A stretch of 15,700 nucleotides of DNA from Pseudomonadota bacterium (lineage in GTDB: Bacteria > Pseudomonadota > Gammaproteobacteria > Burkholderiales > Burkholderiaceae_E), in NCBI GenBank assembly GCA_023389175.1, contig JAEWEW010000193.1:1-15700 (forward strand), given 5' to 3'. The position numbers and the translations under genes are program-made. The notes below the pieces were generated by a model. It made no database searches. It was not told the DNA's origin and saw nothing but the letters and a program-made list of their open reading frames with translations. This document shows, piece after piece, positions 8,400-15,625 of the stretch. Every line of letters starts with the position of its first letter. The stretch's first letter is position 1.

Positions 8400-10211
8400 T
8401 TGGAAACCGATGATCACCGCAAGGCAGCGCCGTACCGCGCCAATCGCAGCGAGGACGCCGGCCGTCTCGGCCAGGCCGGCATCCTGCTGATCGACGACGA
8501 CCCGGGCCTGCTGGCCTCGATCCGCCCGCTGCTCGAGGGACTGCACCCCCGGCGCCTTGCGGTGCTCGACGCCTGCGATCTGGCACTGGCCCACCTGGAG
8601 CGCATCGAGCCCGACGTGCTGCTGCTCGGGAGCCGCGCGCCGGCGCATGCCGGTCTGGGCGTGCTCGCCGAGCTGCGCGGCAGCGAACGCTGGCGCGACC
8701 TTCCGGTGATCATGCTGGTCGACCACGACGACGCCGAGGCGCGACGGCGCGCCTTCGCGCTCGACGCGAGCGACTTCCTCGACCGCGCGCCCGATGCCAC
8801 CGACCTGCACTGGCGGCTGCGCAACGCGCTCGGCTTCAAGGCCTACCAGGATCGGCTGCTGCGCCGCGACCCGCTGACCGGCCTGCCTAACCGCGACGAG
8901 TTCCTGCGACGCGTTGAATCGGTGCTGGCACGCGTCGCCGCGAGCGAGCCGGACGGCAGCCGTTCGGTCGTCGTCATCGACCTCGACCGATTCCGGCAGA
9001 TCAACGACGGGCTCGGCCATGCCGCCGGAGATGCGCTGCTGGTCGCGGTGGCGCAGCGGCTGTCCGAGGTGATGGCCGAGAGCGTCGGCGGCGACCGTCG
9101 TGCCGAAGGCAGCGGCACGACGCCCTGGCTCGCACGCATCGATCGCGACCGATTCCTCGCCCTGCTGCCGGATGCGCCGGGCGCGCCACGTCATGATGCC
9201 GCCATGGCCGCGCTGCGTACCGCCATGGCGCGGCCGTTCCATCTCGACCGCCGCGAGTTCCATCTCAGCGCGAGCCTCGGGGTCGCCAGCTACCCGCAGC
9301 ACGGCGATCGCGCGGAGCTCCTGATGCAGCGGGCCGAGATCGCGCTCGAGCAGGCGAAGCGCCGCGGCGGCAAGTCGCTCGCCGAGTTCGGTCCCGCCAT
9401 GCTCAGCCGCGCGAACGAGCGCCTCGCGCTCGAGAACCAGCTGCACTATGCGATCCGCCATGACGAGCTGTGCCTGCACTACCAGCCCAAGGTGGACTGC
9501 GCCACGCTGCGCATGGTCGGCGTCGAATCGCTGATCCGCTGGCAGCATCCGGGCTTCGGGCTGCTCGGGCCGCAGCGCTTCATTCCGCTGGCCGAGGACG
9601 CCGGGCTGATCGACGCGATCGGCGAATGGGCGATCCGCGAGGCCTGTCGCCAGGGCGCGGCCTGGATGCGGGCGGACCTGCCGGCGATCGACATCGCGGT
9701 GAACCTCTCGGCCGCCCAGCTTCTGCGCGGCGACTTCGCCGCCACGGTGGCGGCGTCGCTCTCGGACAGCGGCTTTCCCGCGCGGCGCCTCACCCTCGAG
9801 CTCACCGAAAGCATGCTGATGACCGCCGGCGACCAGGGCCGGCGGACGCTGGAGTCGGTGAAGGCGCTCGGGGTGGCGCTCTCGCTCGACGACTTCGGCA
9901 CCGGCTATTCGCCGCTCACCTACCTGCGGCAGCTGCCGATCGACGAGATCAAGATCGATCGCTCATTCATCCACGGCCTGCCGCAGGCGCGCCAGAACGC
10001 GGCGATCGCCGGCGCGGTGATCGAGCTGGCCGGCGCGCTCGGCCTGCAGGCGGTCGCCGAAGGCGTGGAGAGCGATGACGAGCTTGCCTTCCTGCGCCGC
10101 TTTCCCGGCTGCCGCTTCCAGGGCTACCTCTTCAGCCGGCCAGTCGCGGCCGAGTCGCTGGGCGCGCTGCTCGCGTCCATGCACGATCCGTCGGGCGCCG
10201 TGAACGGCTGA
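8400..10211 (+). CDS. REC-GGDEF-EAL protein, predicted c-di-GMP phosphodiesterase
   Basis: This 603-residue cytosolic protein has three domains. Residues of about 27-150 resemble a response-regulator receiver: the acidic triplet DDD is at 32-34. The phosphoacceptor position in PDVLLLGSRAP is Gly77 instead of Asp, and the usual Thr and Lys positions also look changed (VIMLVDHDD, FLDRAPD). A GGDEF domain follows (about 158-330; DPLTGLPNRDEF, VVVIDLDRFRQINDGLGH), but its signature is DRDRF at 248-252, so cyclase activity is unlikely. The EAL domain (about 345-595) keeps its key residues: ESLIRW with Glu376, VNLSAAQL, LTLELTES, LDDFGTGYS with Asp497-Asp498, EIKIDRSF and AVAEGVES. It should therefore hydrolyse c-di-GMP, with the front domains acting as sensory or regulatory parts. 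The start is TTG 8400. A lipoprotein gene follows 28 bases after the stop. Confidence 0.9.
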   Translation: METDDHRKAAPYRANRSEDAGRLGQAGILLIDDDPGLLASIRPLLEGLHPRRLAVLDACDLALAHLERIEPDVLLLGSRAPAHAGLGVLAELRGSERWRDLPVIMLVDHDDAEARRRAFALDASDFLDRAPDATDLHWRLRNALGFKAYQDRLLRRDPLTGLPNRDEFLRRVESVLARVAASEPDGSRSVVVIDLDRFRQINDGLGHAAGDALLVAVAQRLSEVMAESVGGDRRAEGSGTTPWLARIDRDRFLALLPDAPGAPRHDAAMAALRTAMARPFHLDRREFHLSASLGVASYPQHGDRAELLMQRAEIALEQAKRRGGKSLAEFGPAMLSRANERLALENQLHYAIRHDELCLHYQPKVDCATLRMVGVESLIRWQHPGFGLLGPQRFIPLAEDAGLIDAIGEWAIREACRQGAAWMRADLPAIDIAVNLSAAQLLRGDFAATVAASLSDSGFPARRLTLELTESMLMTAGDQGRRTLESVKALGVALSLDDFGTGYSPLTYLRQLPIDEIKIDRSFIHGLPQARQNAAIAGAVIELAGALGLQAVAEGVESDDELAFLRRFPGCRFQGYLFSRPVAAESLGALLASMHDPSGAVNG

Positions 10212-10239
10212 TCCATCGAACGAGCGAGGGATGCTGCCG

Positions 10240-10983
10240 ATGCAACGACGTTCGATCGCGGCCCTGGCCACGGCCTCGCTGCTCACGGCCTGTGGCGGGA
10301 GCAGCGGCAACGACGATCGTGGCCCCAAGGCCGCCGGCGCCTACGAAGGCGTCACCAGCAATGGCGGCGCGTTCCAGGCGCTGGTGCTGGACGACGACCA
10401 GTTCTGGGCGCTGTACGGCGTCGAGGTGGGCAGCGTCTTCCATATCGCCGGCTTCGTGCAGGGCCAGGCCCGTTCGGGCGGCGGCCGCATCTCCTCTTCG
10501 GACATCCGCGATTTTGGTGAGGCCCCGGCCGAATCCAGCACGCTGGAAGGAACCTATTCAGCCGGGTCCAACATCGCGGGCGGACTGAGAAGTGCTTCTC
10601 GCACCTTCGCCTTCAATGGCACCGTAGTGGACCCGACAAACTTCGCCTATGACGTGCCGGCCGATCCAACCGCGATTGCGGGCGACTGGATCATGATCGG
10701 TCTCGGAGGAGCCCCCGCCTCGGTCGCGATCACGGCAAGCGGCGCGCTCACCGGCAAGAGCGACGGCTGCAGCTATGAAGGCACCGTGACCCCGCATGCC
10801 TCCGGCCGGAACCTCTTCAGCGCCACCGTCACCTTCGGCGGCGCGCCGTGTGCGCGGGCCGGGCAGGCAGCCAGCGGCATCGCGGTGAGCCACCTGCTCA
10901 ACGGCGGACCGTTGCGCCGGCTGCTGCTGCTCGCCACCGATCCGACCCGCCGGGAGGGCATCGGGCTGGTCGGCGTCCGCTGA
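10240..10983 (+). CDS. Lipoprotein of unknown function
   Basis: The protein has 247 residues with a clear lipoprotein signal: MQRR, a hydrophobic stretch, then lipobox LLTAC with Cys18. Gly at +2 (CGGSS) suggests outer-membrane sorting rather than Asp-type retention. The mature part is beta-rich and Gly/Ser/Ala-rich, with AYEGVTSNG near the start, FWALYGVEVG, GFVQGQARSGGGRISSSDIR, and a second CSYEGTVTP near residue 175, which hints at two similar halves. Two cysteines in the second half (CSYEG and APCARAG) could pair in the periplasm. I recognise the general type of small lipoprotein found in GC-rich betaproteobacteria but no function. ATG 10240 is preferred over ATG 10231 because GAGGG at 10226-10230 is spaced for the former. 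The gene may be co-transcribed with the EAL gene, 28 bases away. Confidence 0.8.
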   Translation: MQRRSIAALATASLLTACGGSSGNDDRGPKAAGAYEGVTSNGGAFQALVLDDDQFWALYGVEVGSVFHIAGFVQGQARSGGGRISSSDIRDFGEAPAESSTLEGTYSAGSNIAGGLRSASRTFAFNGTVVDPTNFAYDVPADPTAIAGDWIMIGLGGAPASVAITASGALTGKSDGCSYEGTVTPHASGRNLFSATVTFGGAPCARAGQAASGIAVSHLLNGGPLRRLLLLATDPTRREGIGLVGVR

Positions 10984-11011
10984 CCAGGTGGCACGGCACG
11001 CGGGAAAGTCA

Positions 11012-11040
11012 CTACTGCAACACCCTCCGCTTTGCAGTAG
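11012..11040. promoter_or_regulatory. Perfect 9-bp inverted repeat upstream of the universal stress gene
   Basis: CTACTGCAA (11012-11020) and TTGCAGTAG (11032-11040) are exact reverse complements separated by 11 bases, about 20 bases centre to centre. The site is 33 bases before the stress-protein ATG and 28 bases after the lipoprotein stop. It is less GC-rich than its surroundings. The spacing suits a dimeric regulator on one DNA face. It could instead be an RNA hairpin in the leader, or mark the end of the upstream transcript, though no T-tract follows. Confidence 0.6.
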
Positions 11041-11059
11041 CCTCAGGCCAGGCTTCGAC

Positions 11060-11066
11060 GGGGAGG
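11060..11066 (+). promoter_or_regulatory. Strong ribosome binding site (GGGGAGG) for the universal stress protein
   Basis: GGGGAGG lies six bases before ATG 11073 and fixes the start there. The frame stays open upstream to 10848, but those codons lie in the lipoprotein gene. Confidence 0.7.
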
Positions 11067-11072
11067 TACATC

Positions 11073-11519
11073 ATGTACAAGCATGTCCTGATTGCCACGG
11101 ACGGATCGGACCTGGCCGAGAAGGCGGTGGACACCGGCACCAAGCTCGCCGCGGCGCTGGGCGCGAAGCTCACGGTGGCGCATGTCGGGGCACCGTACGC
11201 GCCGCCGCTCTACGCCGGCGACTTCGTGCCGAGCACGTTCCTGTCCTCGGAGGAGCACGAGGCGCGGGTGCGGGAAGCCGCGGAGGAGATCCTCAGGCGG
11301 GCCGCGGCCCATGCCGAGAAGGAGAACGTCCCCTGCAACACCGATTTCGCGGTGGCGGACCATCCCTACGAGGGCGTCCTGGAGATCGCGCAGCGCAACC
11401 ACTGCGACCTGATCGTGATGGCTTCGCACGGGCGCAGCGGCTGGAGCGCGGTACTGCTCGGCAGCGAGACGCAGAAGATGCTGGCGCACAGCCCGGTGCA
11501 CGTGCTGGTGGTGCGGTAG
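11073..11519 (+). CDS. Universal stress protein, UspA family
   Basis: This 148-residue single-domain Usp protein begins MYKHVLIATDGSDLAEKAV, the usual first strand and loop. It ends with DLIVMASHGRSGWSAVLLGS followed by ETQKMLAHSPVHVLVVR. The ATP-binding pattern Gly-x9-Gly-Ser is present (GRSGWSAVLLGS), so nucleotide binding is plausible. Such proteins act in the cytoplasm in stress, starvation or anoxia survival, often as dimers, but no specific role can be read here. The gene appears to be transcribed alone: an inverted repeat precedes it, and the PfkB kinase gene converges on it with a 24-base gap. I see no hairpin-plus-T terminator in that gap. Confidence 0.93.
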   Translation: MYKHVLIATDGSDLAEKAVDTGTKLAAALGAKLTVAHVGAPYAPPLYAGDFVPSTFLSSEEHEARVREAAEEILRRAAAHAEKENVPCNTDFAVADHPYEGVLEIAQRNHCDLIVMASHGRSGWSAVLLGSETQKMLAHSPVHVLVVR

Positions 11520-11543
11520 CGCCCCGCAGCGGCAGGCCGGAGG

Positions 11544-12476
11544 TCAGCGACCCAGCAGCGACGCGACTTCCGCCCGCGTTGGCAGCGCCATCCGGCCGCC
11601 AGGCCGGCTGCAGCGCAGCGCCGCGGTCGCGGATGCGAAGCGCAGGGCGTCCTCGATCCGCGCGCCTTCGGCGATCGCGAGCGCATACGCCCCGTGGAAT
11701 GCATCGCCGGCGCCGAGCGTCTCCACCGCCGCCACCTCGAAGGCCGGCAGGTGCCGCACGCCGTCCGAATGGCGCGTGGCATAGAGCAGGCCGCGCTCGC
11801 CCAGCGTGACCGCCGCGAGCGCTGCTCCCGCAGCGACCAGCCGCTCCAGCTCGCGGGACGCGTCGGCGGCCTCGCCGGGATGACCCAGCCACTCCGCCCA
11901 GCCGGGCTCGGAGAAGATGACATGATCGGCGAGCGGCACCAGCGCGCGCAGCAGCGCGACATTGCCCATCTCGCCGTCGAGCACCACCGGGATGCCGGCC
12001 GCGCGCGCCCGCGCCGCCAGCGACTGCGCGCCGTCCGGCCAGCGCACGTCCACCATCACCGCGTCCGCATCGAGCGGCAGCGACTCCACCAGGCTGCGCG
12101 GCGCCCGCAGCGCGTCGCCCTGCGCGCTCACGATCAGCCGCTCGCCGCTGCCCTCGACGATGATCGCGGAGTGCGACGACCGCACGCCGGGCACCACCAG
12201 GCCCGGCTCGGTCCCGACCCCGGCGCGCGCGAGCTCCTCGAGGATGCGGGCACCGACGTCGTCGTCGCCGACCGGTCCCCAGAAGGTGGCCCGCCCGCCA
12301 AGCGCGGCGATCGCGCAGGCGGCATTGGCCGCCATCCCGCCGACGGTGTAGTCGTGCCGGCAGGCACGCACCTTGGTCGGTCGCGCGGGAAATGCGTCGA
12401 TCCGGAAGACCGAATCGAAGGCCGCATGTCCCACGCAGACGACCCTTCCGCCGGCCGGCTCGCGCGGTGAGGCCAC
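11544..12476 (-). CDS. PfkB-family sugar kinase, YihV-like subgroup
   Basis: This 310-residue ribokinase-like enzyme transfers phosphate from ATP to a sugar or related compound. Visible features are the N-terminal glycine-rich motif VGGMAANAACAIAALG (about 45-60), WGPVGDDDVGARIL, and the C-terminal signature TLGAGDAFHGA with catalytic base Asp248. DVRWPDGA, FSEPGW and RCSRPGGR recall E. coli YihV (6-deoxy-6-sulfofructose kinase) more than ribokinase or fructokinase, but this is from memory and no other sulfoquinovose gene is nearby, so the substrate stays open. It starts at GTG 12476, 11 bases after the stop of the ABC ATPase, with a GAGG that overlaps that stop. It is therefore probably the last gene of the transporter operon. 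Confidence 0.88.
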   Translation of the reverse strand: MASPREPAGGRVVCVGHAAFDSVFRIDAFPARPTKVRACRHDYTVGGMAANAACAIAALGGRATFWGPVGDDDVGARILEELARAGVGTEPGLVVPGVRSSHSAIIVEGSGERLIVSAQGDALRAPRSLVESLPLDADAVMVDVRWPDGAQSLAARARAAGIPVVLDGEMGNVALLRALVPLADHVIFSEPGWAEWLGHPGEAADASRELERLVAAGAALAAVTLGERGLLYATRHSDGVRHLPAFEVAAVETLGAGDAFHGAYALAIAEGARIEDALRFASATAALRCSRPGGRMALPTRAEVASLLGR

Positions 12477-12487
12477 GGCTCAGCGCC

Positions 12488-13309
12488 TCACCGGTCCAGG
12501 ATCTGGCTCAGGAACTGCCGGCTGCGCTCGTTCTGCGGGTTGTCGAAGAACGCCTGCGGGGTGTTGGTCTCGACGATCTCGCCCTTGTCCATGAAGATCA
12601 CCCGATCGGCCACCGCGCGCGCGAAGCCCATCTCGTGGGTGACCACGAGCATCGTCATTCCGTCGCGGGCGAGCGCCACCATGGTATCGAGCACTTCCTT
12701 GACCATCTCCGGATCGAGCGCGGAAGTGGGCTCGTCGAACAGCATGATCGACGGGTTCATGCAGAGCGCGCGGGCGATCGCGACCCGCTGCTGCTGCCCG
12801 CCCGAAAGCTGCCCGGGGTACTTGCGCGCCTGCTCGACGATGCGCACCCGCTCCAGGTACTTCATCGCCGTCGCTTCCGCTTCCGCGCGCGGCCGCTTGC
12901 GCACCCAGATCGGCGCGAGCGTGCAGTTCTCCAGCACCGTGAGATGCGGGAACAGGTTGAAGTGCTGGAACACCATGCCGACGTCGCTGCGGATCTGGTC
13001 GATGTGCTTGAGGTTGCCGGTGAGCTCCACGCCGTTGACGGTGATCCGTCCTTCCTGGTGCTCCTCGAGCCGGTTGATGCAGCGGATCAGCGTGGACTTG
13101 CCGGAGCCGGACGGGCCGCAGACGACGATGCGCTCTCCCTTGTCCACCCGCAGGTTGATGCCGGTCAGCACCTGGAAGTCGCCGTACCACTTGTTGAGGT
13201 TCTCGATCAGTATCGCCGGCACGCCGCCCACGCTGGTGGCGCGGGGCACCTGCGCCGACGGGGCGGCGGCGCTGCGGCTCGGGACGGCGGCGGGGATGGC
13301 GGCGGTCAT
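12488..13309 (-). CDS. aapP: General L-amino acid ABC transporter, ATP-binding subunit
   Basis: This is the nucleotide-binding subunit of a polar amino-acid (PAAT/HisP-GlnQ type) importer. Seen in order are Walker A GPSGSGKST (about 65-73), the Q-loop in VGMVFQHFNLFPHLTVLEN, ABC signature LSGGQQQR, Walker B IMLFDEPTSALD, and H-loop VVTHEMGFARAVADRV. I choose ATG 13309 (273 residues) because AAGGGAG at 13317-13323 is ideally spaced. ATG 13342 would add 11 residues but overlaps the permease end and has GAGGAG too close. The first 30 or so residues are Ala/Pro/Ser-rich and probably disordered, an extension before the usual start at ILIENLNKWYGDFQVL. It lies 22 bases after the second permease gene in the order binding protein, permease, permease, ATPase. 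Confidence 0.95.
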   Translation of the reverse strand: MTAAIPAAVPSRSAAAPSAQVPRATSVGGVPAILIENLNKWYGDFQVLTGINLRVDKGERIVVCGPSGSGKSTLIRCINRLEEHQEGRITVNGVELTGNLKHIDQIRSDVGMVFQHFNLFPHLTVLENCTLAPIWVRKRPRAEAEATAMKYLERVRIVEQARKYPGQLSGGQQQRVAIARALCMNPSIMLFDEPTSALDPEMVKEVLDTMVALARDGMTMLVVTHEMGFARAVADRVIFMDKGEIVETNTPQAFFDNPQNERSRQFLSQILDR

Positions 13310-13316
13310 CGGCTGA

Positions 13317-13323
13317 CTCCCTT
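13317..13323 (-). promoter_or_regulatory. Ribosome binding site (AAGGGAG) fixing the ATPase start
   Basis: Read on the minus strand, AAGGGAG ends seven bases before ATG 13309. It is the best Shine-Dalgarno in the transporter operon and favours 13309 over the upstream ATG at 13342. Confidence 0.65.
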
Positions 13324-13331
13324 GGCTCCGG

Positions 13332-14384
13332 TTAGCGGGCATGGCTCCTCGCGAGGTCTCGCTCGAGCCGCTGGCTGTACTTCGACATCGCGAAGCAGAA
13401 GATCCAGTAGACCAGGATCGAGAAGAGCAGCGCCTCGATGAAATACTTCTTCCAGGCGAAGTCGGTCTCCACCGATTTCTTCACCGCGTACGCGAAATCG
13501 TAGATGGCGATGATCACCACCAGCGAGGTGTCCTTGAAGAGCGAGATGAAGCTGTTCACCACCGGCGGGATCGATATCCGGAGCGCCTGCGGCAGGATCA
13601 CGAACCCGATCGTCTTCCAGTACGGCAGCCCGAGCGCCTCCGCGGCTTCGTACTGGCCGCGCGGCACTGCCTGCATGCCGCCGCGCACCGCCTCCGCGAG
13701 ATAGGCGGCAACGAAGAGGATGATGGCCACCTGCGCGCGCAGCAGCTGGTCGATCTGCCAGCCGAGCGGCAGGAACAGCGCGAGCATCACGCTCGCCATG
13801 AAGAGCACCGTGATGAGCGGCACGCCGCGCACCACCTCGATGTAGATCACCGAGAGCGACCTGATGATCGGCAGGTGCGAACGGCGCCCGAGCGCAAGCA
13901 GCACGCCGAGCGGAAATGCGAAGGCGATGCCGAAGATGGCGAGGATCAGCGTGACCGGCAGGCCGCCCCACTGCCCGCTGCGCACCGGCACGAGGCCCAG
14001 GCCGCCGGCCATCAGCCAGTAGGCGATCGCGATCCCGACCGTCCACACGACGATCAGCCGGCGGTTCCAGAAGCGCCTGAGCGCGGAGACGACCAGCAGC
14101 GAGACCAGCACCACGATCACGATGGCCGGCCGCCATTGCTCCTCGTACGGATAGGTGCCGAACATCATGAAGCGGAATTTCTCCCATACCACCGCCCAGC
14201 ATGCGCCCTGCCCGCGCGCCGCCTCGCAGGCTTCGACCGGCTGCCGGCCCCAGACCGCATCGATGAAGAGCCAACGCACCATCGGCGGCACCGTCCACGC
14301 GAGGAAGGCGACGCACAGCAGCGTGAGCGCCGTATTGAACGGCGACGAGAAGAGGTTGCGTCGCATCCAGCCGATCGCGACCAT
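13332..14384 (-). CDS. aapM: General L-amino acid ABC transporter permease (second permease)
   Basis: This 350-residue inner-membrane permease of the HisM/GlnP type starts MVAIGWMRRNLFSSPFN. An N-terminal span is followed by a periplasmic loop with the Cys-containing ACEAARGQGACWAVVWEKF segment, then about seven further hydrophobic segments. The cytoplasmic EAA loop that docks on the ATPase is EAAEALGLPYWKTIGFVILP, followed by QALRISIPPVVNSF. Length and the long N-terminal region match AapM-type permeases rather than the shorter 220-residue HisM/HisQ proteins. It starts two bases after the stop of the first permease, so translation is coupled. An overlapping frame of the first permease stays open upstream of 14384, but the protein resemblance begins at this ATG. 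Confidence 0.93.
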   Translation of the reverse strand: MVAIGWMRRNLFSSPFNTALTLLCVAFLAWTVPPMVRWLFIDAVWGRQPVEACEAARGQGACWAVVWEKFRFMMFGTYPYEEQWRPAIVIVVLVSLLVVSALRRFWNRRLIVVWTVGIAIAYWLMAGGLGLVPVRSGQWGGLPVTLILAIFGIAFAFPLGVLLALGRRSHLPIIRSLSVIYIEVVRGVPLITVLFMASVMLALFLPLGWQIDQLLRAQVAIILFVAAYLAEAVRGGMQAVPRGQYEAAEALGLPYWKTIGFVILPQALRISIPPVVNSFISLFKDTSLVVIIAIYDFAYAVKKSVETDFAWKKYFIEALLFSILVYWIFCFAMSKYSQRLERDLARSHAR

Positions 14385-14386
14385 GG

Positions 14387-15586
14387 TTAGCGTTCCACCA
14401 GCCGGACCCGGCTGTTGTAGATGTTCATGACGATGGCGATGACCAGGCTGATGGCGAGATACACCGCCATGAGGATGGCGATCGCCTCGATCGCCTGGCC
14501 GGTCTGGTTCATGCTGGTGTTGGCCACCGACACCAGCTCCGGATAGCCGATTGCCACCGCCAGCGACGAGTTCTTGGTGAGGTTCAGGTACTGGCTGGTC
14601 ATCGGCGGCACGATGACCCGCAGCGCCTGCGGCAGCGTGACCAGCCGCAGGGTCTTGCCGGGAGTGAGCCCGAGCGCCTGCGCCGCTTCGGTCTGCCCGC
14701 GGTCCACGGCGAGGATGCCGCCGCGCACCACCTCCGCGATGAACGCTGCGGTGTAGGTGGTGAGACCGATCAGGAGCGCGGTGAACTCCGGCGATACGTT
14801 GCGGCCGCCGCGCATGCCGAAGCCCGAGAGCCGCGGCACGTCCAGCTCGGTCGGAGCGCCGCCGACCAGCCAGGCCACCACCGGAATGCCGACCAGGAAG
14901 CCGAGTGCCGGCAGCAACAGCGGCAACTGCACGCCGGACTCGTTCTGCCGCCTGCGTGCATGCGCGCGGTAGGCAAGGAAGGCGATGATGCCGGCGACGA
15001 AGCCGATGCCGGCGTAGCCGTAGGCGGGATGCGCGACCGGCCAGGCATAGTTCATCCCGCGCTGGCTCAGGAACACGAGGCCGCCGACATCGATCGCCTG
15101 CCGCACCGGCGGCAGCAGCTCGGTGAGGAACACGTACCAGGCAAAGAGCTGCAGCAGCAGCGGCACGTTGCGCATCACCTCGACATACGCCGAGGCGAGC
15201 TTCGCGACCAGCCAGTTGCTCGACAGCCGCGCAACGCCGACCAGCGTGCCGAGGATCGTGGCGAGCACGATGCCGAGCAGCGACACGTACAGGGTGTTGA
15301 GCACGCCCACGAGGAACGCACGCCCGTAGGTGCGCGTGGCGTCGTAGGCGATCGGCGACTCCGCGATCTCGAAGCCCGCTTCCTTGCCGAGGAAGTCGAA
15401 GCCGACCTGGATGTTGCTGCGCGCGAGGTTGGCCTGCGTGTTGCTGAACAGGTACCAACCCACGCCGACCACCACGGCGAGCAGCAGCGCCTGCCAGAAG
15501 ACGCCGCGAACCTTCTCGCTCGAGAGCAGCGCGCCGGCGCCCGGCCGGCCGCGCTCGTCCGCGGCGTTTGCGGCGACGTCCGTCAT
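14387..15586 (-). CDS. aapQ: General L-amino acid ABC transporter permease (first permease)
   Basis: This 399-residue permease of the same family pairs with the second permease to form the membrane channel. After a hydrophilic N-terminus (about 1-28) comes a membrane span with WQALLLAVVVGVGWYLF, then the conserved GFDFLGKEAGFEI segment typical of AapQ. The transport domain follows with TYVSLLG-like and EVMRNVPLLLQLF segments, split by an insert of about 120 residues containing extra spans, as in AapQ. The EAA loop is EAAQALGLTPGKTLRLVTLP, followed by QALRVIVPP. The start ATG 15586 lies 39 bases after the binding-protein stop, with no strong ribosome site. Those 39 bases include a weak GCCGTC/GACGGC inverted repeat (15587-15592 with 15617-15622). 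Confidence 0.93.
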   Translation of the reverse strand: MTDVAANAADERGRPGAGALLSSEKVRGVFWQALLLAVVVGVGWYLFSNTQANLARSNIQVGFDFLGKEAGFEIAESPIAYDATRTYGRAFLVGVLNTLYVSLLGIVLATILGTLVGVARLSSNWLVAKLASAYVEVMRNVPLLLQLFAWYVFLTELLPPVRQAIDVGGLVFLSQRGMNYAWPVAHPAYGYAGIGFVAGIIAFLAYRAHARRRQNESGVQLPLLLPALGFLVGIPVVAWLVGGAPTELDVPRLSGFGMRGGRNVSPEFTALLIGLTTYTAAFIAEVVRGGILAVDRGQTEAAQALGLTPGKTLRLVTLPQALRVIVPPMTSQYLNLTKNSSLAVAIGYPELVSVANTSMNQTGQAIEAIAILMAVYLAISLVIAIVMNIYNSRVRLVER

Positions 15587-15625
15587 GCCGTCAGCCGCAT
15601 CGGCGAAGTGTCGTCCGACGGCCGC

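Noticed and set aside
10848..11072. Upstream extension of the universal stress protein
   Set aside because: It overlaps the lipoprotein gene, and ATG 11073 has a strong GGGGAGG ribosome site and the normal family N-terminus.
14385..15458. 708-codon minus-strand frame that would fuse extra sequence to the second permease
   Set aside because: The part upstream of 14384 is an alternative frame of the first permease. Permease similarity begins at the ATG at 14384, two bases after the first permease stop.
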